This document shows, piece by piece, positions 16,838-24,700 of a stretch of 64,000 nucleotides of DNA. Position 1 is the stretch's first letter; each line of letters opens with the position of its first letter. The DNA comes from Paenibacillus allorhizosphaerae. GTDB lineage: Bacteria; Bacillota; Bacilli; Paenibacillales; NBRC-103111. The translations under genes and the position numbers were made by a program. The stretch spans positions 124,001 to 188,000 of the forward strand of contig NZ_CAJVCE010000009.1 of the NCBI RefSeq assembly GCF_910594985.1, read 5' to 3'. The notes below the pieces were generated by a model that was given only the letters and a program-made list of their open reading frames with translations, had not been told where the DNA came from and made no database searches.

Positions 16838-17509
16838 ATGAGCAATCAGGCGAAAAAAGTCGAGTTTTGGAACAATCAATTAATCGAACTGCATACTTAC
16901 GATAAAGAAATATATATGACGCAAATTATGGCGGATGTGAATGACCTGTTCATCATTCAGCGGCCGGTAAATAACAATAATACGTTCATGCCGGTAACCG
17001 ACGGCTTTCCGATCACAGTTTACTTTCATGATCAACAGCAGGGGTTATGCACCTTCGATTCCACCATTTGCTTATATAAAAACAAACTGGCTGTCGTTCG
17101 GCCTGCCATGGATGCGATAAAAAAAGCGCATCGGAGACGGTTTTTCCGGGTTCCTGTGGAAACGGAGGTGAGCCTGAGCACACTCCCAGCCGACAATCAA
17201 GAGGCAGAACCGTACGGCACTTATGTTACGCACGACTTGAGCGGCGGAGGGCTCTCTTTCCTGTGTCCGCACAAACTGGAAGAAGGAGAGCTTGTAGCGG
17301 GCTCGCTCCAACTAGACACCGCCCGTTCTCGGAAAAGCATTGCGTTTACAGGAAAAATTATTAATAATGTTAAAATCAGGAACAAACGATATAAAGTCTC
17401 TCTGGAATTTACAGAAGTGAAGGAGGCCGTACGTTCCGACATTATTCGATTTTGCAACTTTAAACAAATTGAATTGCGCAACAAGCTGAGAAACTATTCG
17501 TTGGAATAA
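16838..17509 (+). CDS. PilZ-domain cyclic-di-GMP receptor (YcgR/YpfA-like flagellar brake type)
   Basis: A 223-residue cytoplasmic protein with an N-terminal YcgR-like beta domain (about residues 8-95) and a C-terminal PilZ domain (about 97-215). The two c-di-GMP contact motifs are present: the arginine cluster HRRRFFR (98-104) and DLSGGG (133-138). In Bacillus subtilis the relative YpfA/DgrA slows motility when c-di-GMP is high. The ATG at 16838 has AAAAGGAGTG upstream. The hybrid kinase gene follows 40 bp downstream on the same strand, so the two may be co-transcribed. Motility control is inferred from family. Confidence 0.88.
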   Translation: MSNQAKKVEFWNNQLIELHTYDKEIYMTQIMADVNDLFIIQRPVNNNNTFMPVTDGFPITVYFHDQQQGLCTFDSTICLYKNKLAVVRPAMDAIKKAHRRRFFRVPVETEVSLSTLPADNQEAEPYGTYVTHDLSGGGLSFLCPHKLEEGELVAGSLQLDTARSRKSIAFTGKIINNVKIRNKRYKVSLEFTEVKEAVRSDIIRFCNFKQIELRNKLRNYSLE

Positions 17510-17549
17510 AAATATGAGGGCCGTGCTCTCGAACGTCAAGGTGCGAAGC

Positions 17550-20500
17550 ATGTCAAAGTATAAAATGGTTCTCGTCATGGCGTTGTTTTTGATTGCAATG
17601 ATCGGCATCCGGATTGCATGGACCGTCTTTCATACAACGCCCCCTCACCCTCAGGCGGAAAAAGGCATACTGGATTTGCGCAATCAAGGGCTTCCGGCGG
17701 ATCGCGCGATTAACTTGAACGGACAATGGGAGTTTTTTCCCTCTCGCTTTGTGCTGACAGCTCCGGACAAAGCCACAGATCCCGTTTTCCCAAGCGAAGA
17801 TCCGCTCTATGTTCAGGTTCCGGGCAGATGGAATGGCGACGCAGTAAAAGAGAGCGAATCTTCTTTACACTACGGGACGTACCGGCTGCGAATTTTAACC
17901 GACAGCGGCAGCCCGCAGGAGTACAGAATCCGGATGAACAGCATCAAGTCCGCCTCGGCCGTATATGTAGACGGTAAATTATTGGCCGTCTCCGGCCGTC
18001 CTGCGCAGGAGAAGGAGCAGCATGTGCCGAAAACCGTCCCTTACTCCGTTACGTTCACATCGGAACGGAGTGAGATCGAACTCGTCATTCTAGTCTCCAA
18101 CCATTACGGAAAGCTAGGCATTACGTTACCGGTCTACTTTGGAACGCCGGAAGCCGTCGCTCACCGGACGTTATTATCGATCGACATGCAGTTGCTGTTG
18201 TGCGTCGTGCTCTTCATGCATGGCGTATATGCCGTTATCCTCTATTTATTGGGGGCGGCTAACAAAGTATTGCTTTACTTTTCCCTATTGGTGATCTGCA
18301 CGATCATCAGCGTACTGGTCGATGACGACATGCTGTTATGGAGCATATTGCCGTTCCATTACGAATGGTCCGTGAAGATTCTTGCGTTGTCTTATATCGG
18401 CATCGTGGCATCCATGCCGCCGTTGATCCGACATTTGTTTTCGGAACACAGTCCAAGCCGAGCCTACCGGTGGTTCGCCGCTTTTTGCGGCGCATACGTT
18501 TTGTTTGTGCTGGCCGCTCCGTCCGAGTACACGGTTCCTACGCTGTCGAAGATGCTTCTGATTATCGAGCTTTCATCCATGGTTATCATCACGCAAATGC
18601 TGCGCGCCGCTTTAAAAAGAGATAAGGACGTCCTCTTTTTGCTGTTTGCCGTTGCCAGCATTACGCTCAATATTATTTGGGGTATCGTCAAATTCAACAT
18701 GACGCTCGATCTGATGTATTATCCGTTTGATCTGATGGTTGCGTTTTTCAGCTTTGCGGCCTTCTGGTTCAACCGGTTTTTCCAGGCGACGGATCAGACC
18801 AAGCAGCTCGCGGACAAGCTTCGAATGGCGGATAAACGCAAAGACGATTTTTTGGCGAACACCTCCCACGAGCTGCGCAATCCGCTTCACGGGATCGTGA
18901 ATATCGCCCAGTCCGTCCTGGATGATGCCGTGAGTCCGCCGAATGAAAAAAACAAAAAAAGCTTGGAAACCCTGATCACCGTCGGACGGCGCATGTCGCT
19001 AATGCTCGACGACCTGCTTGACGTGACAAGACTGCAGGATAACGCCATTCGCCTGCAAAAGAGAAGCCTCCGGGTGCAATCGGTCGCCGCCGGCGTGCTT
19101 GAAATGATCCGGTTTATGACCAACGGCAAACCTATCCGGCTGCATCTCAATATCGAGGACGGTTTCCCTTCGGTGATCGCGGACGAAAACCGGCTTGTGC
19201 AAATATTGTTCAATCTGCTGCATAACGCGGTTAAATTTACAGACGAAGGACAGATCGCGATCCGCGCGGAAGTCCGTGACGGGATGGCCAACATTCATAT
19301 TGCGGATACCGGAATCGGGATGAACAAAGATGTCCAAGAACGAATATTTCAACCGTACGAACAAGGAGAAGTAGCGGCAACGCGGGCGGGAGGAGGCTTC
19401 GGCCTCGGCCTGAGCATTTGCAAACAGCTTATTGAGCTGCATGACGGCACTTTGCAGGTTCGCTCGACCCCGGGACAAGGCTCCGTCTTCACCTTTACGC
19501 TGCCCTTGTCCGGAGATTCCGGCGAGCCTGACGCACCCGTTCACGATACCGCTTTGCAAGGCAGCGATATCCAAACGGCATACATAACGGCATCCTTCCC
19601 CGCGGATGAACCCGGTCAGGAGCTTGCAATCGCGCGGAGCCGGCCAAAACTGTTAGCCGTAGACGACGATACCGTAAACTTGAACGTATTAAGGGGCATT
19701 CTCGGCGAAGCGCACTACGATATTACGACGGCGGCAAACGGCCCGGAAGCGATTGCCAAGCTCGAAGCCGGCCACTATGATCTCGTCATTGCGGATGTGA
19801 TGATGCCGCGCATGTCAGGCTACGAATTGACGCGAGTCATAAGGGGACGCTTCTCGATCTCAGAGCTGCCGGTTCTCTTGTTGACGGCGCGAAGCCGCTC
19901 GGAGGATGTTCATACCGGTTTTCATTCCGGAGCCAACGATTACGTAACCAAACCGGTAAACGCTTGGGAGCTGCGCTCCCGGGTGCGTGCGCTAACGGAT
20001 TTGAAGGAATCCGTCGGCGAACGCCTGCGTATGGAAGCCGCGTGGCTCCAAGCGCAAATACAGCCTCATTTTATATTCAACACGTTAAACTCCATAGCGG
20101 CGTTAAGCACCATGGATACGGTAAAAATGCGGCGGCTGCTGGAAGTATTCGGAGACTATTTGCGAAGAAGCTTCGATATTCATAATTCCTACCGTCTTGT
20201 TCCGATTGAACACGAACTGGCGCTTGTCCGGTCTTATTTGTTCATCGAGCAGGAACGTTTCGAAGAACGGCTGCAGGTACAATGGGAAATCGACCCTGAT
20301 ATTCACTTTGAACTGCCGCCGCTGTCCATACAACCGCTTGTGGAAAATGCAGTAAGACACGGCATTCTGAAACGCTCCCGAGGCGGGACGATCCGGATTC
20401 GGATTATGGATCACGCAAATAGCGCGGAAATATCGATCTGCGATGACGGCATTGGGATGAAAGAAGAAAAGCGAAATCAGATATTGGACAAGCCTTTGGA

Positions 20501-20642
20501 TACCTCCCACGGGATTGGCCTGCGTAATACCGACCGCCGTTTGAAGCAGCTGTACGGAGAAGGATTGGAGGTTCATAGCGCCCCCGATCAGGGCACAACC
20601 ATCGTTTTTCGGATTCCGAAACAAAGGATGAGCGGCGATTAA
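17550..20642 (+). CDS. Hybrid sensor histidine kinase: 7TMR-DISM sensor, HisKA kinase, receiver and LytS-type kinase module
   Basis: A 1030-residue membrane kinase. A signal-anchor helix is followed by an extracellular galactose-binding-like domain (about residues 40-215, INLNGQWEFFPS to VPGRWNG and beyond) and seven membrane helices (about 220-410). Then come a HisKA domain with phospho-acceptor His440 (NTSHELRNPLHG) and an ATPase with NLLHNAVKFTDEG, DTGIGM and GGGFGLGLSI. A receiver domain follows with Asp749 (DLVIADVMMPRMSG). Last is a second, LytS-like module with His840 (LQAQIQPHFIFNTLNS), LVENAVRHG and DDGIGM. The ATG at 17550 has AAGGTG 6 nt upstream. Its partner is probably the convergent response regulator. 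The ligand is unknown, plausibly a carbohydrate. Confidence 0.9.
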   Translation: MSKYKMVLVMALFLIAMIGIRIAWTVFHTTPPHPQAEKGILDLRNQGLPADRAINLNGQWEFFPSRFVLTAPDKATDPVFPSEDPLYVQVPGRWNGDAVKESESSLHYGTYRLRILTDSGSPQEYRIRMNSIKSASAVYVDGKLLAVSGRPAQEKEQHVPKTVPYSVTFTSERSEIELVILVSNHYGKLGITLPVYFGTPEAVAHRTLLSIDMQLLLCVVLFMHGVYAVILYLLGAANKVLLYFSLLVICTIISVLVDDDMLLWSILPFHYEWSVKILALSYIGIVASMPPLIRHLFSEHSPSRAYRWFAAFCGAYVLFVLAAPSEYTVPTLSKMLLIIELSSMVIITQMLRAALKRDKDVLFLLFAVASITLNIIWGIVKFNMTLDLMYYPFDLMVAFFSFAAFWFNRFFQATDQTKQLADKLRMADKRKDDFLANTSHELRNPLHGIVNIAQSVLDDAVSPPNEKNKKSLETLITVGRRMSLMLDDLLDVTRLQDNAIRLQKRSLRVQSVAAGVLEMIRFMTNGKPIRLHLNIEDGFPSVIADENRLVQILFNLLHNAVKFTDEGQIAIRAEVRDGMANIHIADTGIGMNKDVQERIFQPYEQGEVAATRAGGGFGLGLSICKQLIELHDGTLQVRSTPGQGSVFTFTLPLSGDSGEPDAPVHDTALQGSDIQTAYITASFPADEPGQELAIARSRPKLLAVDDDTVNLNVLRGILGEAHYDITTAANGPEAIAKLEAGHYDLVIADVMMPRMSGYELTRVIRGRFSISELPVLLLTARSRSEDVHTGFHSGANDYVTKPVNAWELRSRVRALTDLKESVGERLRMEAAWLQAQIQPHFIFNTLNSIAALSTMDTVKMRRLLEVFGDYLRRSFDIHNSYRLVPIEHELALVRSYLFIEQERFEERLQVQWEIDPDIHFELPPLSIQPLVENAVRHGILKRSRGGTIRIRIMDHANSAEISICDDGIGMKEEKRNQILDKPLDTSHGIGLRNTDRRLKQLYGEGLEVHSAPDQGTTIVFRIPKQRMSGD

Positions 20643-20659
20643 GCAGCTCATCCTTTGTT
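20620..20659. terminator. Bidirectional hairpin overlapping both convergent stop codons
   Basis: Perfect 14-bp arms (AACAAAGGATGAGC, 20620-20633; GCTCATCCTTTGTT, 20646-20659). The left arm encodes the last residues of the kinase, and the right arm contains the stop and last codons of the response regulator. It is probably a shared terminator, though T-tracts are short. Confidence 0.6.
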
Positions 20660-21781
20660 GTCTAGCTTCAAGCGGTCATACCATTCGGTGATGTAGGGAC
20701 TCGGCAGCTCGTTTAATTCTTCGAGCAGGACGTTCGTCAGCAATCGATACTGACGGGTTACCGCCAGATGATTATTCGTGGCGGCGAAGATGTTCATCAA
20801 TGCAAAATGCGCTTCCTCCGCAAGCGGATGCCGCTCGGTGATCTGGAAGTACATTTCGGCTGCCGCTTCCCATTTGCCGCATGACTCGTACCATTCCGCC
20901 ATCTGAAATGCAGCGCGCATCCACAGCGTCTTCAGCCTTTGACGCTCGCTTTCCGCCCACCAGAAGCCATATTCCCGCAAATAATGGCCGGTATACAGCT
21001 GCATGATTTCATGATAATATTCGATCGTTTCGAAAGAAACGGGAGGAGCCGACTTTAATTTATGTTCCCATTCCTCCACATCCAGCGTGACGTCATGAGC
21101 ATTCAAAATATACCCGTCAGTCATATTCGATATTTGAAACCGCCCGCCGAACGGCTCCAGCGTTTTGCGGATGTGATAAATGCTTGTATATAACTGGGCG
21201 TACACTTTGTTCGTTTCGTAATCGGGCCACAGCGTTTCGATCAACACGGATTTGCGAACCAGACTGCCTCGATGTTGGAGTAAAAATAAAAACAGCTCAT
21301 GCGCCTTGGTCGTCCGCCAATGCAAGGGAGTTAGTCGGTCTTTGGACGTTTCGATCAATACATGCTGCAATACAGTCATCCGAATGGACTGGCTGTCCGT
21401 CAACTTAGCATCACCGCGGAAGTTCACATTGCCCTGGAGGCGCTGCAATGTTTTGGCCAAACGTTCCGTTCCGACCGGCTTCACGACATAATCCAGCGCG
21501 TTCAATTCAAAAGCTTTGACCGCATACTCGTCATAAGCCGTTACAAACACAATATTCAGATTCGGCTTTTTCTCCAGCAGCTGTTCCGCGAGTTCAATAC
21601 CATTGATCTCAGGCAAATGAATATCCAGAAAGACGAGATCCGCTTGTTCTTGCAAAACGTGTTGTTGTCCCAGTAACGGATCCATAAATTTACCTATGAT
21701 TTCGACTTCGGCCACTTGCAGCAGCTGGTGTTCCAAATAATCCAAAGCAAGCCGTTCATCGTCAATAAGTATGACTTTCAT
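20648..21781 (-). CDS. Response regulator with receiver, winged-helix and BTAD (SARP-like) domains
   Basis: A 377-residue DNA-binding response regulator. The receiver domain (1-120) has phospho-acceptor Asp53 (LVFLDIHLPEINGIEL) and the Lys loop VVKPVGTERL. A winged-helix OmpR/SARP DNA-binding domain (about 150-235: HELFLFLLQHRGSLVRKSVL, LWPDYETNKVYAQLYTSIYH) is followed by a bacterial transcriptional activation domain with helical repeats (about 245-370). The ATG at 21781 has GAGGAG 6 nt upstream. The longer frame from 21844 was rejected. Convergent with the hybrid kinase and very likely its phosphorylation partner. Target genes are not apparent. Confidence 0.88.
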   Translation of the reverse strand: MKVILIDDERLALDYLEHQLLQVAEVEIIGKFMDPLLGQQHVLQEQADLVFLDIHLPEINGIELAEQLLEKKPNLNIVFVTAYDEYAVKAFELNALDYVVKPVGTERLAKTLQRLQGNVNFRGDAKLTDSQSIRMTVLQHVLIETSKDRLTPLHWRTTKAHELFLFLLQHRGSLVRKSVLIETLWPDYETNKVYAQLYTSIYHIRKTLEPFGGRFQISNMTDGYILNAHDVTLDVEEWEHKLKSAPPVSFETIEYYHEIMQLYTGHYLREYGFWWAESERQRLKTLWMRAAFQMAEWYESCGKWEAAAEMYFQITERHPLAEEAHFALMNIFAATNNHLAVTRQYRLLTNVLLEELNELPSPYITEWYDRLKLDNKG

Positions 21782-22004
21782 ATGCAGCTCCTCAAGTGTT
21801 GGTAATGATGTACTACCGTTTCTATATATTTTCGGAAATTTCATCCCTTTTGTTCATAGCTGCGAATAAAAATACCGCTTCACAAGAAAGTGAACCGCAG
21901 GCGAGCATAAATAACCCGCAAGAAAGCCCTTTATTACAAAGTGCTAATCTTACGGGTCATCGTTTTTCATTACCTCTTGTTCGGACGGGAGAATATTCAA
22001 CGGC

Positions 22005-22220
22005 CTATGCGCCCCTCATGACTTCATAACCGTTAATGATAGCTGCTGCGAAAGTTACGCGATGATTGCGGAAAAAATGAAATAAGAGTCGGGCGTCCGG
22101 ACAATCTTCGTCATACCGCGGGAAATTAAAGAAGTCTTCATCCGACCAGCCTTTAGTCCGCAGGCTTTCGATCGATTCGGCGATGATATGCGGAATAACC
22201 GGCTTCATTACCGTGGTCAT
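22005..22220 (-). CDS. Small hypothetical protein (71 aa)
   Basis: Not recognised. An acidic, soluble 71-residue protein (WSDEDFFNFPRYDEDCPDARLL) with no signal peptide. Its ATG overlaps the stop of the 46-residue gene upstream as ATGA, so the two are probably translated together. The conserved-looking aromatic and acidic content argues for a real gene rather than a chance frame, but no function can be given. Confidence 0.55.
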   Translation of the reverse strand: MTTVMKPVIPHIIAESIESLRTKGWSDEDFFNFPRYDEDCPDARLLFHFFRNHRVTFAAAIINGYEVMRGA

Positions 22221-22357
22221 ACGCGCTCTCCCCGAAGCTTATTCAGATACTGGGGTTTTCCGGTTTTTGCCCACATCAGGAAACAATACCGATTGTTAAT
22301 AATGGCTGGATTTTTGGAAGGGAGCAGTGGCTTCTTGGCACTGGATTTCTTTCTCAT
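22217..22357 (-). CDS. Small basic hypothetical protein (46 aa)
   Basis: Not recognised. A 46-residue lysine-rich protein starting MRKKSSAKKPLLPSKNP and ending in RYCFLMWAKTGKPQYL-type sequence. The start at 22357 is set by a very strong site, GGAGGTGAAAG, a few bases upstream. Its stop overlaps the start of the 71-residue gene by ATGA. The ribosome binding site and the tight overlap are the main evidence that this is expressed. Confidence 0.55.
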   Translation of the reverse strand: MRKKSSAKKPLLPSKNPAIINNRYCFLMWAKTGKPQYLNKLRGERV

Positions 22358-22483
22358 ATCTTTCACCTCCGATTGATTTGGACTTGTTATTATTGTGCCC
22401 AATCTATCAATCTATTAAACGTCGGTTTTGAGAGAATCCCTTTGTCCGCCATGCCGCCGCCTCTTATGAGCTCCTAACCATCG

Positions 22484-22993
22484 TTACTGTTCCTCGTTCG
22501 GTGCAAGCATTTCTTTTATCGTATCAAAGAGGAGCGGCTCATAGTTCCAAAGCTCCACGCTGACATTAATATACTGCGCACCTTCGTACTTTTGACCGTG
22601 AATATGTCCGTGAATATTGACGTAAGGCATATGTTTATTCATGTACATCGGTTCATGGGATAAAAAATAAAAACCGTTATACACGATCGGATATTCGCTC
22701 ACTTCATGAAATCCGACATCAAGCCACCAACTTCGCGTTCTACCTCGATCATGATTGCCCATAATTAAAAATTTATAGCCGTTCAACCGGCTTACGATGG
22801 CTTGAGTCTTCTCCCGATTCAAAAACGAAAAGTCGCCAAGGTGATAAACCTTGTCATCCTTCCCGACAACTGCATTCCATTTGTCGATCATCGCCGCATT
22901 CATTTCATCCACATCGGCGAAGGGGCGGGATTCAAAATCAATAATTTGCTTATGACCGAAATGATGATCGGATATTACGAATACGTTTGTCAC
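22484..22993 (-). CDS. Metallophosphoesterase (phage/YfcE-type small phosphoesterase)
   Basis: A 169-residue calcineurin-like phosphoesterase. All metal motifs are present in order: FVISDHHFGH near the N-terminus, YHLGDFSF, FLIMGNHDRGR, FYFLSHEPMY and NIHGHIHG. Proteins of this small class hydrolyse phosphodiesters or phosphomonoesters; the substrate cannot be told. A GGAGGTCAG-type site precedes the start. It is monocistronic, with the minus-strand neighbours more than 100 bp away. Confidence 0.88.
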   Translation of the reverse strand: MTNVFVISDHHFGHKQIIDFESRPFADVDEMNAAMIDKWNAVVGKDDKVYHLGDFSFLNREKTQAIVSRLNGYKFLIMGNHDRGRTRSWWLDVGFHEVSEYPIVYNGFYFLSHEPMYMNKHMPYVNIHGHIHGQKYEGAQYINVSVELWNYEPLLFDTIKEMLAPNEEQ

Positions 22994-23073
22994 CGATCTG
23001 ACCTCCGTTCTATATCGTTGTTCGATCTGTAATCGTTTCCTATGCTCTGCTCTGCGATGGATTCATGTCATAC

Positions 23074-23110
23074 AAAAAATCGCCGAAATTTACGTTTCAG
23101 CGATCTTTTT
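23074..23110. terminator. Bidirectional terminator after the small membrane protein gene
   Basis: Stem ATCGCcGAAA / TTTCaGCGAT around a 6-nt loop, A-tract on the left and CTTTTT on the right, 22 bp beyond the stop codon at 23132. Confidence 0.8.
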
Positions 23111-23131
23111 ATGCAATGTCAATCGGTATCA

Positions 23132-23455
23132 TTACCTGACTCTGCGGTATGGCCTCGGGTAGTTATTGTCCTGCTGCGTGAGCGCCCCCAGGATGAGAAC
23201 AATGGCGGATACGATGTGCATGATCATGCCTACGACCGGAATGAACCCGACCAAGGAGGTGACGATTCCGACTACGCTGCCGAACCGTCCTGCATGTTCT
23301 TTATGGCAGATTAGCAATGTGACCAAGTGCAGTGCGAGCATAACCCATAGGGCGGTGTAACCGGTAAATATAATGAAGGCTCCTCCGAGAATAGGTATGC
23401 CCAGAAAAGCTTCCAGCCCGCCCGTTACGAATTTCATTAATCTCGATAAACTCAT
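23132..23455 (-). CDS. Small integral membrane protein (107 aa)
   Basis: Not assigned to a family. 107 residues with three hydrophobic segments: LGIPILGGAFIIFTGYT, LWVMLALHLVTLLI and VVGIVTSLVGFIPVVGMIMH running into VSAIVLILGAL. A polar, Arg-rich tail follows (YPRPYRRVR). The ATG at 23455 has GGGAGGAAAC upstream; a longer frame from 23617 has no such site. It is followed by a good terminator, so it is a single-gene transcript. It may be a small stress or envelope protein. No function can be stated. Confidence 0.7.
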   Translation of the reverse strand: MSLSRLMKFVTGGLEAFLGIPILGGAFIIFTGYTALWVMLALHLVTLLICHKEHAGRFGSVVGIVTSLVGFIPVVGMIMHIVSAIVLILGALTQQDNNYPRPYRRVR

Positions 23456-23626
23456 TTTCGTTTCCTCCCGATGTGCAGCCCTAGTATCGGCTCCTTTGTA
23501 TAAGTTTATTATACCCTCCGGAACCGAAGCAAACATCGGACTTAAGTCAAAACACGTTCCCCGTCTGTGGTCGGGGGTCGCCGTCACAAGGAGCTGGACG
23601 GAAACAGAGGCGATCACTGTACAGCG

Positions 23627-24433
23627 CTAGGGCTGGAGCGGTTGGTTATTCGTCTGCCACACGTCCTTCAGCGCGGAACGAAACAATGCATCGAGCCGGT
23701 CATCTTGCTCCTCTTGCCGAGCCTCCATGGCATCTGCGGCTTTATCGTAATAGGCTATTTTCTCCTCCAAAAAACGATGGATCGGAATCATGCTCGGTTC
23801 GTAAGTTGTCCCTCCTCCGTCCTTTTTCCGGTCCAGCAAGTGTTGAATCGCCTTCTTCAGCTCGCTTCCGTCCGGCACTAAGCGTTCGACCAAGACGCCA
23901 AATTCCAACGGTGGCATCGTACGGTATTGCTCAATCCATTGACATGCCAGTATGGGGCGCAGTACGTAAAAATATTTTTTAATTTGGACCTGATCTTGCT
24001 GCAAAAAAATTCGATAGTTCCTTTTTGCCATATGCAAGTAATGATAGGTGCATGACTTGGGAGAAAACAATAATGGTGAAATGCTGCGGATTTGCTCGGC
24101 GACCGAAAAGCGTTCCATATAAACGATCGGTGACTCTAGCCACTCAAGCAGCGACGGGTTCGATTTGCGGATCAACTGGAGCGCTTTCTTCAAATCCCAT
24201 CCGTTGATATCCATCGCGCTGTGGATCGGCCTTTCAATGACATCGCGTTTGTCGAAGATTGACAAATACCACTCCACCGGCCTGATATAGATGAATCTGA
24301 CGTCGTAGTCGCTAGCCTCCGAATGGACGCCCCATGCCCGGCTCCCCGATTCGCAGGCGTATAGGATGCGTACATGCTCTTCTTGTTCGACGGCTTGCAA
24401 ATGCTTTGTAAAATGATGCCGAATATTGTTCAT
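23627..24433 (-). CDS. Nucleotidyltransferase-domain protein (YcgL-like)
   Basis: A 268-residue protein of the predicted-nucleotidyltransferase group related to Bacillus YcgL. The nucleotidyltransferase core has the GS motif and acidic pair in ESGSRAWG...SEASDYDVRFIY (about residues 28-50). The remainder is helical (LKKALQLIRKSNPSLLEWL). Activity on nucleic acid or protein targets is unknown. It has a good GAGGAACG site and stands alone. Some relatives occur near DNA repair or toxin-antitoxin genes, but nothing of that kind is adjacent here. Confidence 0.82.
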   Translation of the reverse strand: MNNIRHHFTKHLQAVEQEEHVRILYACESGSRAWGVHSEASDYDVRFIYIRPVEWYLSIFDKRDVIERPIHSAMDINGWDLKKALQLIRKSNPSLLEWLESPIVYMERFSVAEQIRSISPLLFSPKSCTYHYLHMAKRNYRIFLQQDQVQIKKYFYVLRPILACQWIEQYRTMPPLEFGVLVERLVPDGSELKKAIQHLLDRKKDGGGTTYEPSMIPIHRFLEEKIAYYDKAADAMEARQEEQDDRLDALFRSALKDVWQTNNQPLQP

Positions 24434-24700
24434 GCCGCGTTCCTCCTTTGCTTGCTGTCACATGCCATTATGACCCGATTTGCTCGCTTTACTCCAACGA
24501 GAACAAAATCCGCCGCGGCGCCTCGTTGATCGAGAGGTAGCTTTTCCTTGAACCAACATAATAGTTCAGCTTCGCTGAAAAAATATACATTTTGTTGTTA
24601 AAAAAAATTATATAGTTATTATTTGTTAGTGAAGGAAAATATAAGATGACTGGAGAATAATTGAAAAGGCTTACAAATAAATATATGGGAGGTTACATGC

